The position numbers and the translations under genes are program-made. Under the pieces are notes generated by a model. It made no database searches. It was not told the DNA's origin and was given only the letters and a program-made list of their open reading frames with translations. From contig CM070900.1 of NCBI GenBank assembly GCA_036417435.1, forward strand, positions 32,341,496-32,405,495: a stretch of 64,000 nucleotides of DNA. Direction: 5' to 3'. Shown here in pieces: positions 35,955-47,801 of this stretch; the stretch's first letter is position 1; each line of letters begins with the position of its first letter. Origin of the DNA: Inia geoffrensis. Taxonomy: Eukaryota; Chordata; Mammalia; Artiodactyla; Iniidae.

Positions 35955-36962
35955 TAGGCTGAAGCTTCTGGACAGGCAAACAGGCCTCTTTCACAGAAAG
36001 ACTGGGGGTGTGTTAAAGTCAGTCGTGTGTGTGCTGCCCTAGGGGTGGTAGCCTTTTAAGCACTATCTCTTCGCTTGTTACAGGCCCGTGGGGCCCAGGA
36101 ATGCAAGTCCCACCCCTCTATCAGGACCAGGCGATCACGAGGCATCCCCTGGGCAGCTGCTGCAAAGACCCAGACGCCAGAAACTAAAACCTGGGCACCA
36201 GTTGCGTGTAAACATTCCCCTATGAGAGATATTGGTGCTCTGGAGGGCGGTAGAATGAGAATGCAGCGATGGCCCCGACCAGGACGAGAAAAAGGGAAAA
36301 AAAGAGAAAGAAAAAAAAAAAAAGAAAAATGGCGCCCACGGGCTAGCGCGAAGCGGAGGAGGTAAAGGCTGCGCCCTGGTTTCCGACCCTAGAGGGCACC
36401 CAGCAGGCGTCAGATGCGCGTCAAATCAGCTACCTGCCCCTCAGGCTGACGCTCCAAGATGGGCAAATGAGCCTTTTCTACACAAAGCCTGGGCGCTTCT
36501 CCGTCTAGCCGCTTCCACGCTGCGCCCAGGGGCAGGTGAGTCCGAGCTGCCAGCTCTTTCCTCAGATCCCTAATATACCCTGGGTATATCGTGGACTTGA
36601 CCCCTGATGTTTTCAAAACTAGGTGTTTCGGGGGCTCATCTCTCAGGTGCAGGTCCTAAAAGTTGGGGGTGCATGAGGTGGGGCTCAAACCCTTCGCTCC
36701 TCAGGAAGAAGCTCTGGCGTTCGGGTTCCCTTCTGACTGGGTCGCGGAGCTGGGGTCAGGGTGTATGGGGAAGTTGTGTCCTAGCTTCTCCTACCTGCTT
36801 TGATGTGAGCCTTCTATCCTTCACTGAGGAGTTTCTGGAGCCACAGCCTTTAGGTTTTTTTCAGAGGACGTTGTTCCACATGTAGCTGTAGATTGGGTGT
36901 GTCTGTGGGAGCTGAGTGGTGCCGGGGGGCTGTCCTTCTCTGTCGCCATCTTGAACCTGACT
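35955..36962 (-). mobile_element. L1: L1 5'UTR, GC-rich
   Basis: The right end reads GTCGCCATCTTGAAC on the plus strand, the reverse of the classic L1 start (GTTCAAGATGGCGAC). Before it come AGATTGGGTGTGTCTGTGGG and GAGGACGTTGTTCCACATGT, typical of L1 5' leader. The GC- and CpG-rich core 36330-36420 is part of it and should not be called a CpG-island promoter of a host gene. The 92-96 codon frames at 36075-36885 are by-products. Confidence 0.8.
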
Positions 36963-37614
36963 ATGGCTCTCTATGGTGAGCAGCGAGATGATGTTCTGGG
37001 TCACGAGGGATGGAGACTCGTCAAAGCGTTTTTCTACTGTTGATTTATTACATACTTCAGGTGATAATAAACAGTATTTAACTCAAATATCATTTGTTTT
37101 AGCTCTTACTAGTGAGGAATTTTTAAATGTGAGCAGTTTTAGGCTTTCTGCATTTTTTTTTTTTTTTTGAAGGTTTGGGTGATGAAGAAGGGTTACCAGG
37201 TGAGTAATTCAAAAGAAGATGGAGAAAATTTCACGTGGCTGGATACGTTCCCCGGGGCAGAATGATTAGCAGTGGTGAAATCTGTAGTCATGATTGCATT
37301 ATCTCATTTGAGGCAGGTTTAAGGAATAGAAGACAATTACTTAGTAGCAATCTTACAACTGAGCAAAGGAGTTTTTGGATAAAGGGAGTTCCTATAGGAA
37401 CCTTGGTGTATTATATATTTCTTGCAGCACTTGTTTGCTTACGTTGGTTTGTAATGTCTGGGCACACAGAAATTACTGTGACTAACTTAATAATCAAACT
37501 TTGTGATTTTCATCTTTATTTTTGGGTGAAGTGGAAGACAAAGTCATTTCTTGTCTGCCAATTTTTGGCAGACATTTTCTGTCCCATAGAGAGAAATTTG
37601 ACCAAGGATTACCC
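36963..37614. other. no gene recognised
   Basis: A T run at 37152-37168. The 160-codon frame at 37235-37717 ends in L2 sequence and is not treated as a gene. Confidence 0.4.
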
Positions 37615-37738
37615 GTGTATCTCCACTCCCAGACTGGGAGTTCCTTGCAGGAACTGTGTATGCACATCTTTAGCCAAGATCATAGCACAGAGCTTACCTG
37701 AAGTAAATGTTCAATAAATATTTGCTAAATAAATGAGT
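37615..37738 (+). mobile_element. L2: L2 LINE 3' end
   Basis: CCCAGACTGGGAGTTCCTTG, GGAACTGTGTATGCACATCT, ATCATAGCACAGAGCTTACC and TTCAATAAATATTTGCTAAA are the standard L2 terminus. Confidence 0.88.
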
Positions 37739-40700
37739 GGATACATTTTCTCTGTGCACCTGTTGGTGTAACTGGTAGATGGCAGAACATCATTTCAGCT
37801 GACAGCCTTGTTCTTATCTATGCTAAGATGATCTAGCCATGAGATGGATAATTGGAAAGCTCAACAATCTGTTCTTCGCCTTGAATTCTTTGTCTTAGCA
37901 GGCTTGATGGGCTATTTTCTACAATAGACAATAGCACACAAGTTCTTAAATAATTGCATTCAGGTGGTACATGCAACTCAAATACAACTCCCAATGCATA
38001 CTTTCTCCTCAGAGGATTTAAAAGGAAGGCCCTGTAATAAAAGAAGATGTAACATAAGATAGAATAAGATGATGGAGATGAAAAGGGCAAGGGTTTCAGC
38101 TGAAGTTGTATTTTTAACGGTTTGCAACATTTGCTGCTAATTAAACAAGCCCTATTTGGGATTTCTAAAACAGTCAAGTTAGAAATGTGAGTACTAGAAG
38201 CCAACATAGAACTGGAAATACCTAGGGTATTTTCTATTTCAGAGCTAGTTTGGATCACCTGAGCTCTGAACAATATCTGGGAGATGGCCCAGCATTCTGA
38301 ATATTTTTTGCATATTCATTAGTTTAACAAGTAATTGTAAGACAGCTATATACTAGGAAGTCTTCTAGGTGCTGATAGTAAGGCAGTGAAAATACATGGA
38401 GTTAATATTCAGAAACTTGTATGACTCATACTTCCTCCCTAATGCTTATACCAGGTAATGAATTAATTGGAAATTTAAACTAGTAATATATTTCTTTTTC
38501 TGGTATGATTTTCTTGTATTTGGAAAGTGCTTTATTTTGGGTAAAACTGCTTTCTAGGGTGCTGGATGTAGTTATTTGTAATACATGAACACTTAACTCT
38601 CGTTGAGAAATTAGCCTTATTGTTATTGAATATATATTCCCTGAAACATATATCGTGCAAGTTTTTCCAGATAATGGCAGAAGTATCAAGATGAGACCTG
38701 GCCAGACCTGGCCTGGTGTGCAAAGATTCACCTGACCAAGGTGAAGTAATGTGCACTGAGAGGTGCTGCATCTAATTCTGCTCCAGTGAGCAGAGGGCCT
38801 TCACCTCTGGTACCTATAGTGTGCATGTGTGTATGTGTGGCCTCTTTAGGGTCATCTATAGTTCACTTAAAATATTGCAAATAGGCAACTTGCCTTCCTA
38901 TTTTTGTTTCTGAGGAAGATTGTATTCTCTGTTTTTTTACTCTCTTTTACGCAACTTGTGTTTATTTATTCCTCATTTACAATGTGCAAAGGGTGAAGTG
39001 TTTGGGATACTATATTTTATAGTATCCCTAAGGCAAAGTCCTAGTCCTAGACCTAGAGTAGGGGTTTTTGTATTTTTACCTCTAATCTTTAATTTGGTGT
39101 TAAGTGAATGGCTAAAAGGAAGAAGGAAAATGTGTTCAGTGAACCCTGGCTTTATTTTGGTTGGGACTTCTCTGTTGTGCCATCTGACTTTGAAAATGGT
39201 TGTTAAACGTATCTGTCTTCCCATGAACTCTTATCATCGATTCTTCATCATCACTGGTATCCCAATTAGAAAAAAAAATCCAGAGCAGATGTCTGCCAAT
39301 CCAGTTTTCAAGTTCATCTCTGTTGTAGCAGTGAGCAGGCCTTCTCTTCCTGTCAATCACCTTTTGTAACCTGAAGAAAAGAGAGTTCCTGACTGACACC
39401 AAGGAGAATTTCTTTACATTCCATTCTCAGTATCCAAGGGGCTCTGGGATTTGAGACTATCAAATTAGTGTCAATTTGAGACATTTCTGAGAGAAGGAGG
39501 AAAAAAAAATTGGATATTACCTGAATTCATCTTCCATGTGGCCCATCGCTAACATCCAATCATAGCGGCTGTCAGTCACAGAGAAACGCATTATATTTCA
39601 ATGACTGGGTATCTCTTTAATTATAGAAATGAATAATCCAGCTCCCCCAGCTCTCTTCTTAACAGGTGCAGCCCATGAAATGAAAGGCTTGAACCTAAAG
39701 GATCAACACAAACAGAATTTGCAGCAATTTCTATTACTAGTTTCTTTCCTATTGTCTGAACGCAATATTTTCTTACTGACAGAGGAAATGAATGAGGTCT
39801 GAAAACACTTTTCTAAGCTTCAGTGGCATTTTACGGCATTCCCTTCACCTTCTCAGGTTTTGTGGTTGTGAACAGCATCAGAAATTGGTGATCTTTTCTT
39901 TAAAGATGTATATCATTTAAAAAATCTTCCCAAAATATAAAAATGTGATGAACATTAAGGGTTTTGAGCTTTCATAGAAGTAGCAAACATTGTTATAATA
40001 TTCACTTTGAATTTAAAAATATTTTTATCTTTTTATTGATCATTCTTAAAATTATTTTGTGGTAACTTTGGATAGACATATACCCAGAATATTTAGAGTC
40101 AAATAAATTGATTTTTACACTTTGTAAATTTTAGATTGTCCCTGGTGAGTATAAAGTACTTACTTAACCCAGTTCTCAGCACTTACAAATTACTCAGTTA
40201 ATGATAAGCAGTCATTACTGTTACTGTCATTGTGACTTCTCTACTATTATAGCCTTGCTTCAGTCAATAATATATTGAGCACCTACTATGTACAACATTG
40301 TGAAAAATACAAAGATCAGTCATGCTCAGATACTGACTGGGCTTAAAGTAATGGCTAATAATGGAAATAAGTACAATAAAAAATAAAAAGTAATGACTGT
40401 AGTGAGAGAGGCATAAATAAAGTCCTTTGAAAGTTTAGAAGCATGAGAAATAAATGCCTCCAGATAAAATCAGGGCAGGCTTCTCGTCAAAGTGACATTT
40501 ATGCTTGCCCTTGGAGGGTAGGTACAATTCAGACATGTAAAAAAAACAGGGATGACCATTTTGAGAAGGGAGAATAAAATGAGAAAAATTACTATGATGA
40601 TACAAGACATATATATTGTAAAAGAAGGACAGAGTGAGAAGTGTTTGCCAACAGGTTGAGCATATACCATGGAGAGCTTTGAACATCTGGGTAAGGAGTT

Positions 40701-40794
40701 GGTGGGAATTTTGTTTACTTAACTAAATGGAATTCATGAATAAGGTTTTGGGGACAGGGAAGGACTATGATTAGAAATATTTTAAGAAGATTAA
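37739..40794. other. no gene supported; two open frames and ancient repeat traces
   Basis: Frames of 146 codons (37833-38273, minus) and 149 codons (38920-39369, plus) match nothing I know and lack splice context. 38330-38400 and 40262-40480 look like an ancient repeat (ATATTGAGCACCTACTATGT). 39490-39850 is repeat-free and of more even composition; a conserved element is possible but not shown. Confidence 0.45.
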
Positions 40795-40999
40795 TTTTTT
40801 TTTTTTGCGGTACGCAGGCCTCTGACTGTTGTGGCCTCTCCCGTTGCGGAGCACAGGCTCTGGGACACAAAGGCCTAGCGGCCATGGCTCACGGGCCCAG
40901 CCGCTCCGCGGCATGTGGGATTTTCCCAGACTGGGGCACGAACCCGTGTCCCCTGCATCAGCAGGTGGACCCTCAACCACTGCGCCACCAGGGAAGCCC
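40795..40999 (-). mobile_element. CHR-2: CHR-2 SINE
   Basis: T run 40795-40806, GCGGTACGCAGGCCTCTGAC, ending CACCAGGGAAGCCC. Target duplication AAGAAGATTA(A/G)T at 40784-40795 and 41000-41011. Frames of up to 100 codons across it are not genes. Confidence 0.97.
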
Positions 41000-41011
41000 A
41001 AGAAGATTAGT

Positions 41012-43699
41012 TTGATTGCTATCCTATGCCTTTACAGGATTGCAGTTTGCCGTCAGCTTTCAGGCATGAGTATTTTTACTAATATATATATTTTTTTCAC
41101 CAAGATATATATATTCTATCTTAGTAAATAATAAATTATGTTTAATAAATATATTGGTAAATTATATGTATGATAAATTACATGTAAATATATAAGTATA
41201 TATTCATTTATATAATTAGTGTATGTGTGTATATATATGCATATAATCTGTCTGCAAGGAAGGAGAAGGTTAAACAAATACTCAAACACCTTCCAATAGT
41301 AGTACAAAAATGGCTTCTTATAAAGCTCAAATTGATATATATATATACATATAAATATGTATATATTTATATTTTCTCAGTTTTTCATCTCTAATATTCA
41401 TGGCACTTTGGCTATGAAGGATCAGGAAACATTTAAGTAGTATACATAAATGATAAACATCTTCAGAATATACACCAATAAAAGTATTTCTGTTTAGCTA
41501 CCTTAATCTAAGAATCTCATGAACTTTTCTCTAAGCTTTTTAAAAATCTAACAGAAATTTAGAAAGAGCATTGTGAGGATTTGTAGTTTGTATTGAAGCA
41601 CAAAGAAACCAAATCAAGTGCTAGTCTGAAGGAAACCCTTGTTTCCACAGAAATCTCATTCACACCTTATTAAATTATCTAAATCATATCCTATGATGAT
41701 GAGTACCTTCATTCTGAATGTAGGCACATGCACCTGAGAAGTACAAAGGATATTGATTCCATGCACACAGACCACTTTACTTCACACCCTTTCCTAACAT
41801 TAAAATCCAGGGTATTCTATGTCCAGTCAATATTATTATTACATAATAATGACTGACCTTTTTGGTTAGCAGAGTCTTTTCACACTAATAAACCCATGCT
41901 TTCCTGATGAATCAAGCCCCTTTTGGCTTGAAATGATGCATAAATAATCAGTAGATAATTTTAGGCTGATTGACTGCTGCTACTAATTGAGTCAGGTGAA
42001 TTTTAAAAAGTCATTCTTCTAAATAGATTGACCAAAGAGGGTGAGGAATATTTATTTAGCTCCTAAGCACTTTAAAAAATTATAGATAATATCTTTTTCC
42101 TTAGCTAAATAAATGATTGCAAGGAAGGTAAATATTTCATATGTAAATACCCCTCAAACTAGGCACCCTAGGTAACTAAGAGAAACATGGAGGAAATCAC
42201 AAAACTATTATATTTTAGGAAATTCCTTAACTAATTTGGGTGAAGTCTTAGGTATGAATGTGCATCCCTAAAAAAATGAGTTTATTCTCTTTAATTATAG
42301 GCATTTTGGATTTATGTCTGCACTGTGTAGAGTTACATTCCATTAAATGCTAAGATGATAATATATAAAGCTCCCAGAATTTGGAGGGATTAGGCAGGGA
42401 CTGTCAATTCAAGCAGAGAATTTGATCTAAATTCTAAAAGATTAAAAAGTTGAAAACTGAAAGAAAGGCTAATGTTTTCATTATGATATGGTTATTCTCT
42501 AGCATGGAAGATATATCTTTTACAGATTATAAAAATATTCCCAAAAAATCCCATTAAGGTAGTTAGAACAAGATAGTTGTACGACCATTTACTTTACATA
42601 AAACAAAAAGAAAACAAAAAAGAAATCATGTATTGATAAACATTTTCTACACTTTCTCTGACAATGTTCTATAGAATTTAGACCTATAAGATAAAAAATT
42701 TCAAGAAAATTTTAGAACTCTGATAATGAGTTTAACTATATGTAAATAGGTTATAGCACATAAATTACTACCTGTATATTATTTAAATAAGTGTCCTTTT
42801 GTGAACTGGTCAAAGTTTTTAAAAAAGGGAAAAATGAAGCACTAATTCTTCCCATATTACAAATATGAATAGAAAAGTCATTCACTACAATTCCTGTTTC
42901 CAGTTTAGATGAAGGAAAGAATGTCAGTGATTCAATTAATAGAGGAAATTAACCTAACAGACCGTGGTCAGCAGTAGGACTGTGGGCATTTCTGGGCTCT
43001 ATTTTATGCAGAAATGCTTACCCACAAGTTGGGATTTGACTTGCTCACTAAATGATCCTCATATACCCCCAAAATACTTCATATTAACCTGACGGTCTGA
43101 AATTCCATTCTGGGAGATTGGTTTTCTCTGCCTCTCTTTTCTTAACACAGTTGTTCTGTTAAATTCACAATGTAACTTACAAAGAGTCATATTAAATGAA
43201 TTTGTATTAATATTAATACTTTGAGGTAAATGGGGTTTTCCTTTTTTTTTTTTTTTTTTTAACATAAAAGATGGAATGATTATGGGCCCTGCCAATAATA
43301 TCAGGACTATGTCAGAGGCTAAACTGAATGTAAGAGAGGAACCAAGGAGACCTCGTGGGCAGAAATGATGTTGATTGTGTCAGGAGATATAATAAACTCA
43401 GATGTCTTTGGAGGCTATTAAAATAATAACGTGTGACTTACCGGGGTGTATCACAGTAGGGAGTGGTTGTGTGGGAATGCAGCATGAATGCCTTCCCAGC
43501 CTCAAAGCATTAAAAAATCTTTTCCTTAAACACTGTGCTGTTCAAATACAATAGGTCAAGGACAGATTGGTTAAGAAAGCTAAGAGTCCTTTGCCAGAGT
43601 ATTATCTCTAAACTTAATATTTTGAAGTAACAGAGATTTAAATGATGTGGAAATTAAAAACCATTCTTCAATTTTGAGATATCATCCAAGCCATCTGGA
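41012..43699. other. no gene; AT-rich with TA-rich simple sequence
   Basis: Simple AT-rich stretches at about 41080-41240 and 41333-41375, and a run of about 20 T at 43241-43260. No frame or repeat is convincing. Confidence 0.5.
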
Positions 43700-43900
43700 A
43701 ATATCAGGGGAACTGGCAGAACAGTGTAGTATTAAAGGTTTCCAGCACCGTATGACCTTACACAATTTATTTATACTCTCCAAGCCTTCCTCTCTTCATC
43801 CGGAAGGTGAGAATAAAAGCAGTACCCAAACAGGGATTTAATGAGATGAGGTACACAGAGCCTGGTACAGAACTCAAAAAGTTAGCTACTGACTGTTACT
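43700..43900 (+). mobile_element. MIR: MIR SINE
   Basis: AGCACCGTATGACCTTACAC, TTCATCCGGAAGGTGAGAAT, GGGATTTAATGAGATGAGGT and AGAGCCTGGTACAGAACTCA follow the plus-strand MIR order. Confidence 0.75.
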
Positions 43901-46900
43901 TTTTTGTTCTTGAAAAAAAATATGTGAATATATGAACTGCTAATTCAGGGCAATCAGACCTTGACACAGACTTTGAAAAACTCATTTCATTCTAAAGATT
44001 ATGCACTATTAAATCATCTAATCTACAGTGAAATTCAGTAGGAAGACAGTACATGGCAGGTCACTCTCACCTCTGCCCTGGAACACAGTCATGGTGAGAA
44101 CTGGCCGTAGACTTACCGGGTCCTTGAATACAGGTCATGATTCTCAAAGCTTTATTCCTGCAGGCCACTAGCTAGTTACACGGGCTTGCCTGACATTTGT
44201 TTCATCTACGTTTCCTTTAAACAAGAGGAAAGCTCTACTTTGTTTTAAAGATTGAGACCCAGTACAATATATGACATGCATGAAAAGTAGAGTTTGGTAG
44301 GGTAAAATGTCCCCAAAATTGTGAATCAGTAATTTTGTGTGTGTTTTATGTGTTTAATAATGGATTTATTTATTTATTGTCATACACCTCTAATCATTGC
44401 AACCCAGTGATGTAAACAAAAATAATTCCATAGGTCCTGGCCTATTTTGCCAGTGATAAACCTCCTAGACAGTCTTTCATTTTTATTTATAGTGTAATTG
44501 GTTTCACAGCCTTCTACAAAGCTTAGAGTTCATAGAATCAGTCTTCCTTTGTGTTACCATTGTGAGGTGGAGTGAGATACATAGGCCTCAGAGGAAATCA
44601 TATCTTAGGAGGGAGGGTTGAGAGAACATGTACAGCTTTAATTAAAATTTTTTTTTCCAATAAAATATGTGACATATTAGAATTTGCCTTGGGTTCAATT
44701 TGGGTCATCTTATTTTTAGATAAAGTAGAGCACTCTTCTGAAAGAGGGTCCTAATGGGGCAGAATTCCTTACAGAATTGAATCTCCAGAAACTGGTTACA
44801 ATTAATTCATTCACTCATTCATTCAGGGATTCATTCACTCACTCACTTAATATATAGTTATGTAATTACACTATGCTGGACATCACACAATACAGGAACT
44901 AGGAATGCATAAATAAAATGTAGCTTCTATCCTCATGGAGTTCAGTTAGTTGAGGATTACAAAACATAGTCTACAAATTGCAGTTGTTTGGTACATGCTC
45001 TGAGAAAGATGTGCTAAAAAAACTGAGTGAACAAAGAAATTTTCCCATTAAGTTGATGCCTAGGCTGAATCATAAAGGAGTGTAGTGTGAAGGTGAAATT
45101 TTACTAATATAATATAGCTTTGTGCCTTTCAGACCAATGGAAGGATTGTACTTCGGTGCCCACTGTGAAGTAGGCATGGGAATGCACCTGAGTTTGTCAA
45201 TGAAATATAAGTGGGGTTGATGTATGTGTATCACTTCTAAGCAGTGGGTTTAAGAACCACTTAAACTGCAGACACACAGGTTTGTACGTAGCCTCCATCT
45301 GCCTAGGTACCTGAGAGGCTATAATGAATAGTACCACACCAGCTGACTAAGTTGTGCATGTACCTTATATTGTGTTAAACTATGATGATTGGTAGAAAAA
45401 CTGTGGGGTGGAGATTGGAGGTGAGATATTAGTATTTGAGGCAGATGTTAAAAGATGTGGAAAAGAACTAACTTGGTAGTAGTGGAGAACATGTCAGAGA
45501 GTAGCAGAAGATGCTAGAGAGGTAGGTGGAACAGGATCTTAAAGGACATTGTATGTCTTGCTAAGGAGTCTTGGACTATTGACATATTCTAAGCAGGGGA
45601 GTGGCATCTGTTTCGTATTTTAGCAAGGTGATTCTGGCAGCAGAGCAGGAGGTGAATTGAAAGGACAGGCTGTAAGTCAAGAATGCTGCCACAACCCAGG
45701 TAAAAATGATGATTTTCTGAACTAAGGTAGTTGTGATAGCAGTAAATAAGAAGGAATCAATGAAATAAACAAGATTTTGTGATTGAGTATATGCAAGGAG
45801 AGTGTAGGAAATGAAGTTACCCTGGATCACTTTCAGGTTTCTAAATTGGGTGGTTGGGAAAAAGGTAGTGCTACTTTACAGATGTTGTGAATAGTCAAGG
45901 AGAATCACTTCACAGAGCAAAGTTTAAATGTGTACATGCTGTATTTAATAAGACTGAACGTCCGGGATGGATAAGCAGGACGGAAGAAGAGATCTACAGC
46001 TCAGAATCAGGGCTGAGGTAAATATTTGGGAACCTACCCATTGACAATGAGGAGAAGTGTAAGGAGAAGAAAAGTGGTTCAAGGGTAGAAACCTGAGATA
46101 AATACATTGTCATTTTTAGGACCAAAACACCCCCACAAAAACAGAAGTTTAATATGACAATCAGTTGACACATCCACTTTTGATTTTTCTTAGTAAAACA
46201 AACCCTTTATTGAAACATCAATAAAATAACAAAATTCCAGTGTTGAAGTCAGGAGAGTGAAATACCATGGCAAATAGAAATATAAGAAAAATAAATTCTA
46301 GGCATTTTTTTAGATTACATAATTATTCTCCATTATTTTCTCTTTTTTATTAGGTATTGATTAATTATATAAAATTTATTTTGAAGCTGTGTATTAGGCA
46401 ATGCATTATATTGTAGATATAGACTTTGAGATGAATAAAATAAACATGACTGCTGCCTCTATTAAACATATATCTAGGTGGGTGCATGGTTGGGGAAGGT
46501 AGGAAAGAGATGATAAAGTCACAGTGATCATACAAATAAACAGAATATCATAGCTGTGAAATTCTAGGGAAGGTTATCTTAAGGAGACTCAGAAGTTTTA
46601 TCTGTGATTGAGATGGGCTCTCTGCTCTATTCCGAAGTGGGCCCTTTTACCGTCAGAAGCAGCTTGGAACAGGGAGAGCTGTCCAAGAAGTCAGCTGCTG
46701 TACTACTTGGGATGTTTCAATACCAAATTTACTCACACAGGTTTTTGGGAGGACAGGCTTTTTCCATTTGTGTGTCCATTATGCTTTCTATTCATAACAA
46801 TGGGTTGAACAAATGCAAAAAATGTGTGGGTATAACATGTTTATTATCAACACTGACTAACCAAATCACTAAAAGAAATAATTTTTCCTGTGAACAGGTG

Positions 46901-47801
46901 TATTTTTTCCTCAAATGCTCCTTGTTATTTTATGCACTACAACTCAAATTCTTTTCTTTGTGAACTTATTTGTGAGGTACGTTTCCCTCCCAAACTCTTC
47001 CCCAAATCTTTCTCCAAAGTAAAGCTAACTAGGGTGACTTTAATTATTAATTATGGGTTTCATTGCAAGTGCTTATTCTCCACTGTAATATTATTACTTA
47101 AGGGTACAGCTCCTATTACCAAGACAACAGAAGGTGACGTGTGCACAGTTAAGCCTTTACTTAAATAGTCACTCTTTAATAAAATGTCCACTGCCTTCTT
47201 GTTCTTCCTCATTCCTGGAGATGAAAGAATGCAAAATATTCCATTCATATTGTATGTTCCAATAGAATATACATTTTTCCCCGTCTCCCTACATTGTCTG
47301 TGTTTTCAAATGGTCTTACTCATATTAATGTTCTTTTTATAATTAAATAACTTAGTTTTTTCCTACAACTCTTGAGTTCTTCTGCTCTTCCAATTAAAAG
47401 ATTTGCTCTGTTCCAGACTGATCATGTAATAGTCACCACTGAATTTGGGGTTACAAATATCATTAATAAACACCAACATACATAACTACTTTCTTTTTTT
47501 TTTTTTTTTCCATCAGCCGAGTTACTCTGTGTAGATTATTTCTTTAGGGGACGTTGTTATTAATTGTGATGGACATATTTTGGGTTTTAGTGACGCATTG
47601 TCACTACTTTGGATCACAGCACTGATTTTAGTGGGGAGGATTACCTTGTACCCCTCTGCATAGTCTTGAGAGGACTGTACCTCAGGGTAATATTACAGTA
47701 AAGTTCCTTCCTAATATGTCTAAAGTCAGTTGAAATACCTTCTTCCAGGGGCTAATACCAGCTGAAAAAGAACATGTCCCACTCATACCCCGCAATTGCA
47801 C
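43901..47801. other. no gene; ancient repeat-like traces
   Basis: ATTC-rich stretch at 44805-44850 followed by an ancient mammal-wide repeat-like part (to about 45000). 45480-45780 (TTGTATGTCTTGCTAAGGAG, TCTGGCAGCAGAGCAGG) also resembles an old repeat that I cannot name. T run at 47491-47509. The 119-codon frame at 46604-46963 is chance. Confidence 0.45.

Noticed and set aside
36330..36420. CpG-rich spot that looks like a CpG-island promoter
   Set aside because: It lies inside an L1 5'UTR whose start (GTTCAAGATGGCGAC on the minus strand) is at 36962.
37235..37717. 160-codon frame, longest non-L1 frame
   Set aside because: Its last 30 or so codons are the L2 3' end, and the rest is unlike any family.
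37833..38273. 146-codon minus-strand frame
   Set aside because: No recognisable protein features beyond a hydrophobic patch; treated as chance.
38920..39369. 149-codon plus-strand frame
   Set aside because: Two opposite-strand frames cover the same DNA and there is no domain or splice context.
39490..39850. Repeat-free stretch with TAATTA and other motif-like words, possible enhancer
   Set aside because: Short motifs are frequent in AT-rich DNA and conservation cannot be judged here.
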